A stretch of DNA of 64,000 nucleotides from DASVEG01 sp035540495 (GTDB lineage Bacteria > Actinomycetota > Acidimicrobiia > Acidimicrobiales > CADCTF01). Shown piece by piece: positions 39,379 to 48,232 of the stretch. A model generated the notes under the pieces. That model was not told where the DNA came from, searched no databases, and was given only the letters and a program-made list of their open reading frames with translations. The DNA lies in assembly GCA_035540495.1 (NCBI GenBank), contig DATLGL010000060.1, forward strand, positions 222,822-286,821, written 5' to 3'. The translations under genes and the position numbers were made by a program. Each line of letters opens with the position of its first letter. Position 1 is the stretch's first letter.

Positions 39379-39416
39379 CGGATCTGGAGGCACGCCCATA
39401 CGTGCCTCCAGATCCG
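39379..39416. terminator. Perfect 16-bp inverted repeat terminator
   Basis: CGGATCTGGAGGCACG and its exact complement are separated by a 6-nt loop. It starts 12 bp after the secreted protein's stop. Confidence 0.75.
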
Positions 39417-39489
39417 GAGTCGACAAGGTGGGCGGCGGCCGCCACCTCCACCGCGGCCGGCCGCATGTGGGTAGCTCTGGGCCCCCACC

Positions 39490-39507
39490 TACGATGGTTG
39501 CCATCGT
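39490..39507 (+). promoter_or_regulatory. ftsH -10 box overlapped by an inverted repeat
   Basis: TACGAT (39490-39495) is a plausible -10. It lies within ACGATGG-TTG-CCATCGT (39491-39507), a 7-bp inverted repeat that could be an operator. The ftsH ATG is 31 nt beyond the -10. Confidence 0.4.
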
Positions 39508-39525
39508 GACCACGAGCACCGTTTC

Positions 39526-41502
39526 ATGAGCCGCCAGCCGCAAGACCTCCGCCCCGGACGCCCCGGCGAGCGGCCCGGCGGCCCCGCCGGCGGACCGCCG
39601 CGTCCCGGCGGCCCTTCGGGCACCGATCAGAGCTGGCGCTGGCTCCTCATCGTCCTGGGCGGGCTCGTCATCGTCGCCCTGATCCTGTCCCCGTTCTTCA
39701 ACGACGGCACGAGCGAGGAGCTCACCTACACCGACCTGATCGCCCGGGTCGAAGCAGGCGGTGTCGAATCGGCCGAGGTCGACAACACCACCGGCCGCAT
39801 CACCGGGAAGCTGGGCGACGGTTCGACGTTCACCACGCCGGGCCCGCGCGAGATGCCCGACGCGGACATCGAGAAGTTCCGGAACCAGAACGTCAAGCTG
39901 ACGTTCAAGACGCCGACCACGAACCCCTTCCTCGCCTTCCTCCCCTACCTGCTGCTGTTCGGCCTGATCGCGGGCTTCTACCTCTGGATGGCGCGCCGAG
40001 CGCAGGGCCAGATGAGCGGCGTCATGTCGATCGGGCGCAGCAAGGCGAAGGTGTACACGACCGAGAAGCCGAAGACGACGTTCGACGACGTCGCCGGCTA
40101 CAGCGGCGTCAAGCAGGAGATCAAGGAGGTCGTCGACTTCCTCAAGTCGACGTCGAAGTTCAAGGACATCGGCGCCCGCATCCCCAAGGGCGTGCTGCTC
40201 GTCGGCCCTCCCGGCACGGGCAAGACGCTGCTGGCCCGCGCCGTCGCGGGTGAGGCCGGGGTGCCGTTCATCTCGGTCACCGGCTCCGACTTCATGGAGA
40301 TGTTCGTCGGCGTCGGCGCGGCGCGTGTCCGCGACCTCTTCCAGACCGCGAAGAAGCAGTCTCCGGCGATCATCTTCGTCGACGAGATCGACTCGATCGG
40401 ACGCAAGCGCGGCGCGGGGCTGGGCGGGGGCCACGACGAGCGAGAGCAGACGCTCAACCAGATGCTCTCGGAGATGGACGGCTTCGAGACGACCGAGGGC
40501 ATCGTGATGATGGCGGCGACGAACCGTCCCGACATCCTCGACCCCGCGCTGCTCCGACCCGGCCGCTTCGATCGCCAGATCGTGGTCCCCCTCCCCGACC
40601 TCGAGGAGCGGCTGCCGATCCTCCAGGTGCACTGCAAGGACAAGAAGGTCGCGCCCGACGTCGACCTCCAGCTCGTCGCTCGGGGCACACCCGGCATGAG
40701 CGGTGCGGATCTGGCGAACCTCGTGAACGAGGCCGCGCTCCACGCCGTCCGCCGCGGCGCGGATGCGATCGAGATGCACGACTTCGACGCCGCACGCGAC
40801 CGCGTGATCATGGGACAGCGGCGCGAGTCGATGGCGCTGTCGGACGCCGAGAAGGAGCGCGTCGCCTACCACGAGGGCGGCCACGCCGTGCTGGCCTACG
40901 TGCTGGAGCACGCCGACCCCGTCCACAAGGTGACGATCCTCCCGACCGGGATGGCGCTCGGCGTCACCCAGCAGCTCCCGATGGAGGAGCGCCACATCTA
41001 CCCCCGTGCCTACATCGAGGACTCGTTGTGCGTCCGCATGGGTGGGCGGGCAGCGGAGCTGATCGTCTACAACGACCTGTCGACCGGGGCCAACAACGAC
41101 CTGGTCGGCAACACCGAGCTCGCCCGCAAGATGGTGCGCGAGTGGGGCATGTCCGAGAAGATCGGCCCGATGGCGTGGGGCTCGCAGGGGATGGTCTTCC
41201 TCGGCGAAGACCTCATGCACTCGCGCGACTACTCCGACAACACCCAGCACGAGATCGACGAGGAGGTCGAGCGGATCCTGCGTGAGCAGGAGGCGCGGGC
41301 GCTGCAGGTGCTCGCGGAGCACCGTGGGGGTCTCGATGCGGTGGCGGTGGCGTTGCTCGAGAAGGAGACGATCGACGGCGCCGAGGTGAAGAAGCTCGTC
41401 GACGACGCCGCCGGGTACGCGGTCAGCGAGGCGAACGTCCCGCAGCTGAGCAACGGCACGAACGGCGCCACCCGCTCACGCCGCTCCCGGAAGACGCACT
41501 GA
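39526..41502 (+). CDS. ftsH: ATP-dependent membrane zinc protease FtsH
   Basis: 658 aa. A Pro/Gly-rich N-terminus is followed by two membrane helices (about 37-55 and 138-157), an AAA+ domain with Walker A GPPGTGKT, Walker B IIFVDEID, the SRH (ATNRPDILDPALLRPGRFDRQ) and the pore motif (FMEMFVGVGAARVRDLF), and an M41 peptidase domain with HEGGH. The usual form is HEAGH; Gly in place of Ala should be tolerated. It degrades misfolded membrane proteins and some regulators. No Shine-Dalgarno sequence is evident. A convergent operon ends 1 nt beyond its stop. Confidence 0.96.
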   Translation: MSRQPQDLRPGRPGERPGGPAGGPPRPGGPSGTDQSWRWLLIVLGGLVIVALILSPFFNDGTSEELTYTDLIARVEAGGVESAEVDNTTGRITGKLGDGSTFTTPGPREMPDADIEKFRNQNVKLTFKTPTTNPFLAFLPYLLLFGLIAGFYLWMARRAQGQMSGVMSIGRSKAKVYTTEKPKTTFDDVAGYSGVKQEIKEVVDFLKSTSKFKDIGARIPKGVLLVGPPGTGKTLLARAVAGEAGVPFISVTGSDFMEMFVGVGAARVRDLFQTAKKQSPAIIFVDEIDSIGRKRGAGLGGGHDEREQTLNQMLSEMDGFETTEGIVMMAATNRPDILDPALLRPGRFDRQIVVPLPDLEERLPILQVHCKDKKVAPDVDLQLVARGTPGMSGADLANLVNEAALHAVRRGADAIEMHDFDAARDRVIMGQRRESMALSDAEKERVAYHEGGHAVLAYVLEHADPVHKVTILPTGMALGVTQQLPMEERHIYPRAYIEDSLCVRMGGRAAELIVYNDLSTGANNDLVGNTELARKMVREWGMSEKIGPMAWGSQGMVFLGEDLMHSRDYSDNTQHEIDEEVERILREQEARALQVLAEHRGGLDAVAVALLEKETIDGAEVKKLVDDAAGYAVSEANVPQLSNGTNGATRSRRSRKTH

Positions 41503-41503
41503 G

Positions 41504-41956
41504 TCACAACACCCCGGGGGGTTCGGCCTCCGGGGAGGATCCCGGCTCGCGGACCTCGGCCACCGCGGCCCACAGGTCGGTTGCCGTGGGTTCGCCGATG
41601 AACGACGCCCGAACGACGCCCTCGGCGTCCGCGACGAGCGTCATAGGGACGACGTCGACGCTGTAGCGCTCGTGGAGGTCTTGGCGGTCCTGGTACGCGA
41701 CCGCCACGACCTCGACCGACGGACTGTCGAGCACCGACACCTTCGGCACGACCTTGCCGCAGGTCTCGCAGCCGTTCGACGTGAACACGACGACCAGCCA
41801 CGGCTTGTCGGCACCGGGGAAGTCGGCACGGTCGAGTTGGGGCGGGACCTCCCACCGACGCGGCTGCGTCGGAGGCTGAGGGCGGCGCCGCTCGAGCACG
41901 ATCGCCACGATCACCGCGACGGCGATGATGGCAGCGGCAACGACGAGGCGTTCCAT
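41504..41956 (-). CDS. Membrane-anchored thioredoxin-like protein
   Basis: 150 aa. One N-terminal helix (LVVAAAIIAVAVIVAIVLE) is followed by a thioredoxin fold with active site NGCETCGKVVP (CETC rather than CGPC), cis-Pro region VDVVPMTLVADAEG and a C-terminal helix. It is probably tethered with the catalytic domain outside, acting in disulphide exchange. Its ATG overlaps the DUF5719 stop (TGATG), so it is coupled to that envelope protein, which contains cysteines such as AAPCASFG. Confidence 0.83.
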   Translation of the reverse strand: MERLVVAAAIIAVAVIVAIVLERRRPQPPTQPRRWEVPPQLDRADFPGADKPWLVVVFTSNGCETCGKVVPKVSVLDSPSVEVVAVAYQDRQDLHERYSVDVVPMTLVADAEGVVRASFIGEPTATDLWAAVAEVREPGSSPEAEPPGVL

Positions 41957-43383
41957 CAGCGCATCGGGACGCCGGTCGAGAAGGAGATGCCGGCCGTGCC
42001 GACGAGGTAGATCGCTCGCTCGACGATGATCTCGCCGCCCGACGCCTCGACCAGCAACGGCAGGTCTTCCCGCTTGATGTGATCGGTGAGCCGCAACGCG
42101 CGCCGCCGGCCGGGTCCGAGCTCGAGATCCTGCAGACCTTCGATGGCGAGCGGCTGCCCTGCGGCCAGCGCCGTGAGCGACACCTGCACCGGCGAGGCGC
42201 CGGGGTTCACGACGGTGATCCACTCGTCGACGACGTCGGTCGCGCCGCCAGCGGCGAAGAGCCACCGGCTCGCCGCCCGGCGTCCACCGACGATCTCGGA
42301 GGTGCCCGAGCGGCCGGACGGGGCGATGGCGACGACCGACCGCTCCGCCACCACCGGCACGTCGTTCAACGAGCGCACCACCGCAGAGTGCCCGACGCCC
42401 TTCGGCACCCGCTCCTCGTCGTTCGCCACGACGTCGATGCGGCCTAGCGGCGGGATCGTCAGGTCGAACGGCTCGGCCGCTCCCTCCTCGAGGATCAGCT
42501 CGAGCGATGCGACGGCTTCACGACCCGTCGGGTTGTAGATCGAGAAGCGCTCGCCGACGCCGTCGCCGACGTAGCCGTCGGCGAACCACCATTCGCCGCC
42601 GGCCGACGGCGCAGCCAGAGCGACGCTGATCCCCTTCGCCTCGCCGCTGCGCAGCTGCAGGCGGTCGACGACGAGCCGACCGCGACGGGTCTGCACCGTC
42701 GCTGCGACGCGGTTGCGCCGCCGCACGTGGTCGCCGACGTTCACCGGCACCACGCGGCCGCCTTTCACGACGATCCCTTGGAAGTCGGACGGCACGGCGC
42801 GTCCTTCGTCGGTCGAGAACGAGAGGTCGACGATCGCGTCTTCGGGAAAGGGGTTGTAGAGGGCGAGGATCATGGCGTCCTCGCGAGCGGTCGAGCCGTC
42901 GGCGACGTACCAGCGCTGGGAACCGAACGACGCGCACGGCGCTGCGCTCGCACCGAGCGGCCCCTGCACGACGCGCTCGACCGCGACCTCACCGCGAGGA
43001 ACGTCGACGGTTGCCGCGACGTACGGCGCGGCCACGACGTCGCCGAGGCGCACCGACGCACGGCCCGATGCCGGCACGTCGAGCGGCACCGTCGCCGGCT
43101 CGCCTTCGGTGCCGACCACCGTGATCGTCGCGGTCACCGCTTCCGACGACGGGTTCACCACGATGACCCCTGCGTCGGCCGCGCCTCCTTGGTTCCCGGT
43201 GCCAGCTGCGCAGAACCACGTCGACGACAGAGCTCGCGCGGGGGCTGCAGTCGGCATCAGGTTCGCCATCGCGATCGCGGTGTCGCCCTCGGCCTCCGGA
43301 CGAGCGACGCGGTCGGCGACGAGCGCGCCGGCGACGACCGCCGCCATCACGATGACCGCGACGAGGCGGCTGCGCGGACTCAT
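41956..43383 (-). CDS. DUF5719 family secreted/anchored protein
   Basis: 475 aa. An N-terminal helix (LVAVIVMAAVVAGALVAD) is followed by an extracellular part made of at least three similar beta-sandwich units. Each has a pattern such as WYVADG/WWFADG/WLFAAGGATD and 'NPxxxxA' (VVNPSSEAV, LYNPFPEDA, IYNPTGREA, VVNPGASPV). DUF5719 sits downstream of a large GT2 in many actinobacteria; its role is unknown but an envelope-glycan function is assumed. It overlaps the GT2 stop (ATGA) and is followed by the thioredoxin gene. Confidence 0.82.
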   Translation of the reverse strand: MSPRSRLVAVIVMAAVVAGALVADRVARPEAEGDTAIAMANLMPTAAPARALSSTWFCAAGTGNQGGAADAGVIVVNPSSEAVTATITVVGTEGEPATVPLDVPASGRASVRLGDVVAAPYVAATVDVPRGEVAVERVVQGPLGASAAPCASFGSQRWYVADGSTAREDAMILALYNPFPEDAIVDLSFSTDEGRAVPSDFQGIVVKGGRVVPVNVGDHVRRRNRVAATVQTRRGRLVVDRLQLRSGEAKGISVALAAPSAGGEWWFADGYVGDGVGERFSIYNPTGREAVASLELILEEGAAEPFDLTIPPLGRIDVVANDEERVPKGVGHSAVVRSLNDVPVVAERSVVAIAPSGRSGTSEIVGGRRAASRWLFAAGGATDVVDEWITVVNPGASPVQVSLTALAAGQPLAIEGLQDLELGPGRRRALRLTDHIKREDLPLLVEASGGEIIVERAIYLVGTAGISFSTGVPMR

Positions 43384-46300
43384 GCCACGACCTCCGGGCG
43401 CAGCGCGGCACGGCGCCGGCGCACCGCGAGGGCCGCCGCGCGGATCGCCGCGGCCCACAGCGCAGCCTCGACGACGAGGAGCACGATCCTCAGCGGCGGG
43501 GTGCGGTAGCGGAGCGTGCCCTGGCCGTCGGCGTCGACGGTGAAACCGTTGGCCCAGTCGAGGGCCTTCGTGTGAGGAGCCCGGCGGCCTTCGACGTCGA
43601 GGTGCCACCGCCCGGAGTGACCTTCGGCGATGATCACGTCACCGGCCACCACTGGTCCGGACGAGCGCAGGATCGACGAACCTGGGTCGAGCACCGGCGC
43701 CGCGCCGACCGACCGGATCGGCCGCCACGCCGCGTTCTCGAACAGCACCAGGTCGTCGTCGGCCTGGATCAGCCGTAGGTCGACCTGTCCTCGAAGCGCG
43801 TCGAGCAGGCCGACCGGCGGTGCGTGACCTGCGCCTCGCGGACCGCCGGGGGCGGCCGACCTCGGCACGGCGATGTAGCGGACGCCCAGCGGACCGAGGA
43901 GCGCGCCGACACGTGTCGTCTCGCCTCGCCGGGCGACACCCAGCGCGTCGGAGAGCAGACCGGTCGGGCCCGCATCCGTGCCCGGCCACAGCGACCTCGT
44001 GTCCGGCGCACCGTTGCGCGACGCGCCGTAGGCGAGCCCGTCCGCGAGCCTCCACCCGTCGAGCGGGAGCGCGTCCGGCGCTCCGATCCACAGCACCCGG
44101 AAGTCGCCCTGCTCGACCTGCTCCGGCATCCACGAGATGAGACCGGCGAAGTCGCGCGAGGGCATGCGCCAGCGCCCGTCGGTGGCCGCCGCCAGCACCG
44201 GCAGCGTCGCCACGACGGCGGCCACCGCAGCACCGATCGACGCCAGCTGACGCCAGCCGAAGTGGTAGCCGGGTAGATCCGTCTCGAACGCGGACAGCCC
44301 GAGCACGGCGGCGAGCACGATCGCCACGGCAGCCGGCGCCATCAGCACGTCGACCGCAGGAGGATCGACGATCAACCAGCCCCGCCCTGCGAGCCACGCC
44401 ACGATCCAAACGACGACGGCAACGGCCCAGAAGCGGGTCGCCCACTCGACCCGCCAGTGGCGACCGACGGCCAGCGGGAGGATCGCGGCCACCAGCAGGC
44501 CCCAGCCGAGCGGCGCGAGCGGGAGGTGCCCGAGGTGGAGGGCGAGGATCTCACCGAGCCCCGGAGCGTCGGCAGGAGCGACGCCGATGCCGGCGACACC
44601 TGACCACGGTGCGCCGGGCATCAGCACCTCGAAGGTCCACGGGAGGAGCAGCACCGCAGCGACGCCCACGGCCGCGGCGCCGAGCGCGGCCGAACGCGTG
44701 CCGCTGCGGAAGGGCCCGACGAGCGCGAACCCGGCGAGAAGCCCCGCGACGGCGAGGAGCACCGCGAGGGTGACGGGCGGTGCGATCGCGGCGGAGACGC
44801 CCAGCAGGAGGGCGGCCGGCGCGAGCTGCTCGACGAACGTCCCGGGATGTCGAACCGTTGCCGGCGGTGGCGCCACCTCGAGCTCGAAGTCGTCGTTGTC
44901 GTCGGGGCGGCCGGCCACGGCGATGGCCGCCACCCGCAGCTCTTCGGTGTCGACCTGATCGAGGGTGCCGGCCTCGGCGCCGAGGAGCGCCTCGACCGCG
45001 TCGGCGGGGGTGCGGGGACCTGTGCGCCGACGGCGTCGCCGCTGGGGCTCCACCTCGGCCGGAGCGCCGAATGGCGCGATGCCGCTCGCACGCAGCAGGC
45101 GAGCCATCAGCCACGGCATCACCGCGTACGACACGAGCGCCGCCCACCGCCCGCGCGACAGAGCGTCGTACGGGAGCGGGACGGCGGCGTACAACACCGC
45201 GCCGGCGAGGCGGGCGCGCCACGATCCGAGCGGCGCCGTGAGGCGGTGCATCCCGATGACGCCGATCGGGAGCATGCCGACGACCAGCACCTTCTGCAGC
45301 AGCTGCTCTGACCCGAACGCGAGCAGACCGCCGACCCCAAGCAGGAGGTGCGCCACCGGCGGGGCCGCAGGCGAACCCAGCCCGGAGGGTGTCCATCCGC
45401 CCGCGAACAGGCGCAGCGACTCCCACGAATCAGCGATCGGCACGACCTGGCCGACGGAGGGGATCCGACCTCCGAGGAGGTGCCGGCTTCCGCCGATCAG
45501 AACCACTGCGAGCGCGAGCCAGACACCGATCGTCAGGCGCACCCCGCCGCGCGTGACGGCGCCTGCGAAGTCGCGTCCGGCGGCGCCGACGCCCAGGGTG
45601 CGTTCCTCTGCCGCGACGCCGCCTCGGATGATGCCCAGCACGCGGGCGCCACCACGCGTCTGCAGTCGCCGGATCTCGCGGTCGCGCACGAGACGGATCG
45701 ATCGCAGCCGCTTCCGCGACGACCGCACGTCGCCGAGCATCCGCAGGTTCCACCACCACGCGTCGAGCGCTCGCCGCACGGTGAGGTCGCGGGTGGCGAC
45801 CGCCTCGATGATCATGAAGAGGAACGCCTGGGGGAGGACGCGTACGGCCTGCACACGCCCGTAGCCGACCAGCAGCGCCCGGATCCGGTGGCGAAGGGCG
45901 AACTGGGCCAGCCGCTCTTCGTCGTTGACGCCGGCGCCGGCGCCGTCGGGAACGGTGACGTCCCGCTGGCCCGACGCCGTGGCTTCGAGGTGGCGCACCA
46001 CGGCGGCCGGCGCCACGACGACGCGTGCGCCGGCGATCTGTGCCCGCCAGCAGAGGTCGAGATCGTCGCCCAGCATCTGGATCCTGGGGTCGAACCCTTG
46101 GAGCGTCGCGAACAGGTCGGCCCGCACCAGCTGGCATCCGCCCGGCGCGACGAACACGTCGCGGACCGCGTCGTGCTGCTCCTGGTCGAGCTCGCCGCGG
46201 CCGTACGGGCTGACGTGGCCGCTCTTGTCGCACGCCGCACCGACGCCGAGCAGCAGCCGGGAGTCGTCCCACGCCACGTACTTCGGCGACACGACGCCGG

Positions 46301-46712
46301 CGTTCGACCGGTAGGCCTCCTCGACCAGCAGGCGCACCGCGTCGGCGGCGAGCGCGACGTCGTCGTGCAGGAAGACGAAGTGGGACGCCCCTTCGACGAC
46401 GTTCAGGACGTCGTTCGCCGAGGGCCCGAAGCCGTCGTTGACCTCGAGCCGGCGCACGTATGCCGTCGGCAGGATGGCCGCTACCCGGGGCGTGGGGTCG
46501 ACCTCGCTCGCGGCGTCGAGGACGAGCACCGACAGGTTCGGGTAGTCCTGCTCGGCCAGTGACGCCAGGCTCTCCTCGAGCCACGGACCCGGATCGTGGG
46601 TCACCAGCACCGCCACCACCGGAGGCACGCCGGCGGCTCCGCCACCGGCCTCGGGGGCAGGGTCGAAGGGGTCGTCAGCAGAAGCTTGGGGAGGGTGGCC
46701 GACGTCGGTCAC
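43380..46712 (-). CDS. GT2 glycosyltransferase fused to polytopic membrane domain
   Basis: 1,110 aa. Residues about 28-330 form a GT2 domain: VVAVLVTHDPGPWLEESLASLAEQDYP, VLDAASEVDPTP, FLHDDVALAADAVRLLV, GCQLVRADLFATLQGFD, then MLGDDLDLCWRAQIAGARVVVAP. Then come a linker and about thirteen membrane helices (about 390-920) and an extracellular C-terminal domain ending with one helix and RRRRAAL. It probably transfers sugars for wall polymers. The GTG at 46712 has a TAGCGT box 9 nt upstream. It heads an operon with DUF5719 and thioredoxin genes; this trio near DUF3499 and manB is a common actinobacterial neighbourhood. Confidence 0.85.
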   Translation of the reverse strand: MTDVGHPPQASADDPFDPAPEAGGGAAGVPPVVAVLVTHDPGPWLEESLASLAEQDYPNLSVLVLDAASEVDPTPRVAAILPTAYVRRLEVNDGFGPSANDVLNVVEGASHFVFLHDDVALAADAVRLLVEEAYRSNAGVVSPKYVAWDDSRLLLGVGAACDKSGHVSPYGRGELDQEQHDAVRDVFVAPGGCQLVRADLFATLQGFDPRIQMLGDDLDLCWRAQIAGARVVVAPAAVVRHLEATASGQRDVTVPDGAGAGVNDEERLAQFALRHRIRALLVGYGRVQAVRVLPQAFLFMIIEAVATRDLTVRRALDAWWWNLRMLGDVRSSRKRLRSIRLVRDREIRRLQTRGGARVLGIIRGGVAAEERTLGVGAAGRDFAGAVTRGGVRLTIGVWLALAVVLIGGSRHLLGGRIPSVGQVVPIADSWESLRLFAGGWTPSGLGSPAAPPVAHLLLGVGGLLAFGSEQLLQKVLVVGMLPIGVIGMHRLTAPLGSWRARLAGAVLYAAVPLPYDALSRGRWAALVSYAVMPWLMARLLRASGIAPFGAPAEVEPQRRRRRRTGPRTPADAVEALLGAEAGTLDQVDTEELRVAAIAVAGRPDDNDDFELEVAPPPATVRHPGTFVEQLAPAALLLGVSAAIAPPVTLAVLLAVAGLLAGFALVGPFRSGTRSAALGAAAVGVAAVLLLPWTFEVLMPGAPWSGVAGIGVAPADAPGLGEILALHLGHLPLAPLGWGLLVAAILPLAVGRHWRVEWATRFWAVAVVVWIVAWLAGRGWLIVDPPAVDVLMAPAAVAIVLAAVLGLSAFETDLPGYHFGWRQLASIGAAVAAVVATLPVLAAATDGRWRMPSRDFAGLISWMPEQVEQGDFRVLWIGAPDALPLDGWRLADGLAYGASRNGAPDTRSLWPGTDAGPTGLLSDALGVARRGETTRVGALLGPLGVRYIAVPRSAAPGGPRGAGHAPPVGLLDALRGQVDLRLIQADDDLVLFENAAWRPIRSVGAAPVLDPGSSILRSSGPVVAGDVIIAEGHSGRWHLDVEGRRAPHTKALDWANGFTVDADGQGTLRYRTPPLRIVLLVVEAALWAAAIRAAALAVRRRRAALRPEVVA

Positions 46713-46784
46713 GGGGCGTAGACGCTAGTTGGGGGTACACCGACGAACGGCGCGTGGCGCGGAGGAGACCGTTCGGACAAGTGC

Positions 46785-46813
46785 TTGCAACTGTTACTCA
46801 CTTCGGGTATCGT
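46785..46813 (+). promoter_or_regulatory. Sigma70-type promoter TTGCAA-N17-TATCGT
   Basis: This is the clearest -35/-10 pair in the window (46785-46790 and 46808-46813, 17-nt spacer). It predicts a leader of about 58 nt for the 113-aa gene with GAGGAG before its ATG. Confidence 0.65.
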
Positions 46814-46877
46814 GGTTAGCAACAGGGCGGGCCGCCGCCGGCCCGAACTCCCGCCACCAGTTTCAGAGGAGCAGAAG

Positions 46878-47219
46878 ATGGATCTCGCCAAGACGCTCAA
46901 GGACGCCGCCTACATCACCGTCGGGTTCGGTGTCCTCGCCTTCCAGAAGGCCCAGGTTCGCCGCCGTGAGCTCGAGAAGCAGTTCGAGGAGCAGGCAACC
47001 GACCTCCGCACCCAGTTCGCCAAGGTCGCAGACGAGGTCGAAGAGCGCATCGAGCCGCTCGTCGGCGCCGTCGAGACGAGCCTCGACCAGCTCGAGGAGC
47101 GTCTCCCCGAGCAGGCCCGTGAGGCGTTCAAGTCGGCTCGCACCGCGGCGAAGGAAGCCGGTGAGGTGCTCCGCACCCGCCTGGCCCAGAACGCCACCGC
47201 CAACGGCGCGGCTGCGTAA
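46878..47219 (+). CDS. Helical amphipathic protein (phasin/HBHA-like in appearance)
   Basis: 113 aa, almost entirely alpha-helical with heptad-like charged repeats: KAQVRRRELEKQFEEQATDLRTQFAKVADEVEERIEPLVGAVETSLDQLEERLPEQARE, then an Ala/Arg-rich end. The first 25 residues (KTLKDAAYITVGFGVLAFQKAQ) form an amphipathic or weak membrane helix. It resembles phasins and mycobacterial heparin-binding haemagglutinin in composition; homology is not certain. The start is fixed by GAGGAG 7 nt upstream. It has a good promoter of its own and a strong terminator, so it is a monocistronic, probably well-expressed gene. Confidence 0.75.
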   Translation: MDLAKTLKDAAYITVGFGVLAFQKAQVRRRELEKQFEEQATDLRTQFAKVADEVEERIEPLVGAVETSLDQLEERLPEQAREAFKSARTAAKEAGEVLRTRLAQNATANGAAA

Positions 47220-47265
47220 CCCATCACCGCAACATCTGGCCCCTGAGCATCGCTCGCGGGTCTTC

Positions 47266-47304
47266 AAGACGCCGGCTGCCGTCCCCCCGGGCAGCCGGCG
47301 TCTT
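47266..47304. terminator. Perfect 15-bp terminator hairpin
   Basis: AAGACGCCGGCTGCC and its exact complement flank a 9-nt loop. It sits between the helical protein gene and the convergent epimerase gene and can serve both. Confidence 0.8.
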
Positions 47305-47321
47305 CGCGCTCCGGGGGTCGT

Positions 47322-48215
47322 TCAGTCCTGCGAGCGCCAGTACGCGAGGACGTCGCGCAGGGTCTCTTCGAGCGGGATCTGCGGCTCCCATCCGGTGTCG
47401 TGGCGCAGCTTGCCGGGATCGCCGCGTAGGACGGGCACGTCCACCGGCCGCAGTTCGACGGTGTCGGTGACCAGCTCGAGGTCGACTCCCGACAGCTCGA
47501 TCAGCCGTCGCGCCAGATCGCCGATGACGACGTCGTGGCCGCTGGCCACGTTGTAGATGTCGCCGGGTGTGCCCTTCTCGACGAGCAGCCGGTAGGCCCT
47601 CACGACGTCGCGCACGTCGGTGAGGTCGCGCCGAGGCGTGGCGTTTCCCATCTGCAGCTGCGTGGCCCCCGAGCGCTCGGCGTCAACGATGCGCTTGGCG
47701 AGCGCTGACACGACGAACGTCGGCGACTGGCGCGGGCCGATGTGGTTGAACGGCCTCGCGATCAGCGCAGGGACGCCGAACCCCAGCACGGCCTGGCGGG
47801 CGGCGACCTCGGCGGCGATCTTGCTCGCCGCGTACGGCGACATCGGCTCCGTCGGCGTCTCCTCAGTGATCGGGAGGTCTTCCGGCGCCACCCGGCCATA
47901 GACCTCCGCCGAGCTGACGACGACGACCTTTGGTGGCGTCGGCAGGCGGCGGGCGGCGTCGAGCACGTTCACCGTGCCGATCACGTTCACGAGGTAGGTG
48001 GCCGCGGGGTCGTTCCACGATGCGCCCACGTGGGCCTGACCGGCCAGGTGGTAGATCGCGTCGGGCTGCACCTCTTCGACGGCCGCGCCGATCGCCGCTG
48101 CGTCACGCACATCGGCCTCTTCGCCGGTCGGCGTGACGTGGTCGCCTTCGGCCTCGAGGTGCGCGCACAGCCAGGAGCCGACGAAGCCCATTCCACCGGT
48201 CACCAGTGCGCGCAC
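47322..48215 (-). CDS. NAD-dependent epimerase/dehydratase (GDP-sugar type)
   Basis: 297 aa extended SDR. It has LVTGGMGFVGSWLCAHLE near the start, IYHLAGQAHVGASWNDP, the catalytic Ser and YxxxK in VVSSAEVYG and SPYAASKIAAE, ARPFNHIGPRQSPTFVVSALAKRI and RRDLTDVRDVVRAY. The pattern is nearest to GDP-mannose 4,6-dehydratase / GDP-6-deoxy-mannose reductase (RMD). It would make a deoxy-sugar nucleotide for the adjacent polysaccharide locus; GDP-mannose could come from manB/PGI-PMI. The start GTG 48215 (VRALVTGGMG) follows the GT4 stop by 17 nt. Confidence 0.87.
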   Translation of the reverse strand: MRALVTGGMGFVGSWLCAHLEAEGDHVTPTGEEADVRDAAAIGAAVEEVQPDAIYHLAGQAHVGASWNDPAATYLVNVIGTVNVLDAARRLPTPPKVVVVSSAEVYGRVAPEDLPITEETPTEPMSPYAASKIAAEVAARQAVLGFGVPALIARPFNHIGPRQSPTFVVSALAKRIVDAERSGATQLQMGNATPRRDLTDVRDVVRAYRLLVEKGTPGDIYNVASGHDVVIGDLARRLIELSGVDLELVTDTVELRPVDVPVLRGDPGKLRHDTGWEPQIPLEETLRDVLAYWRSQD

Positions 48216-48232
48216 GGGGCGAAACCCTACGG

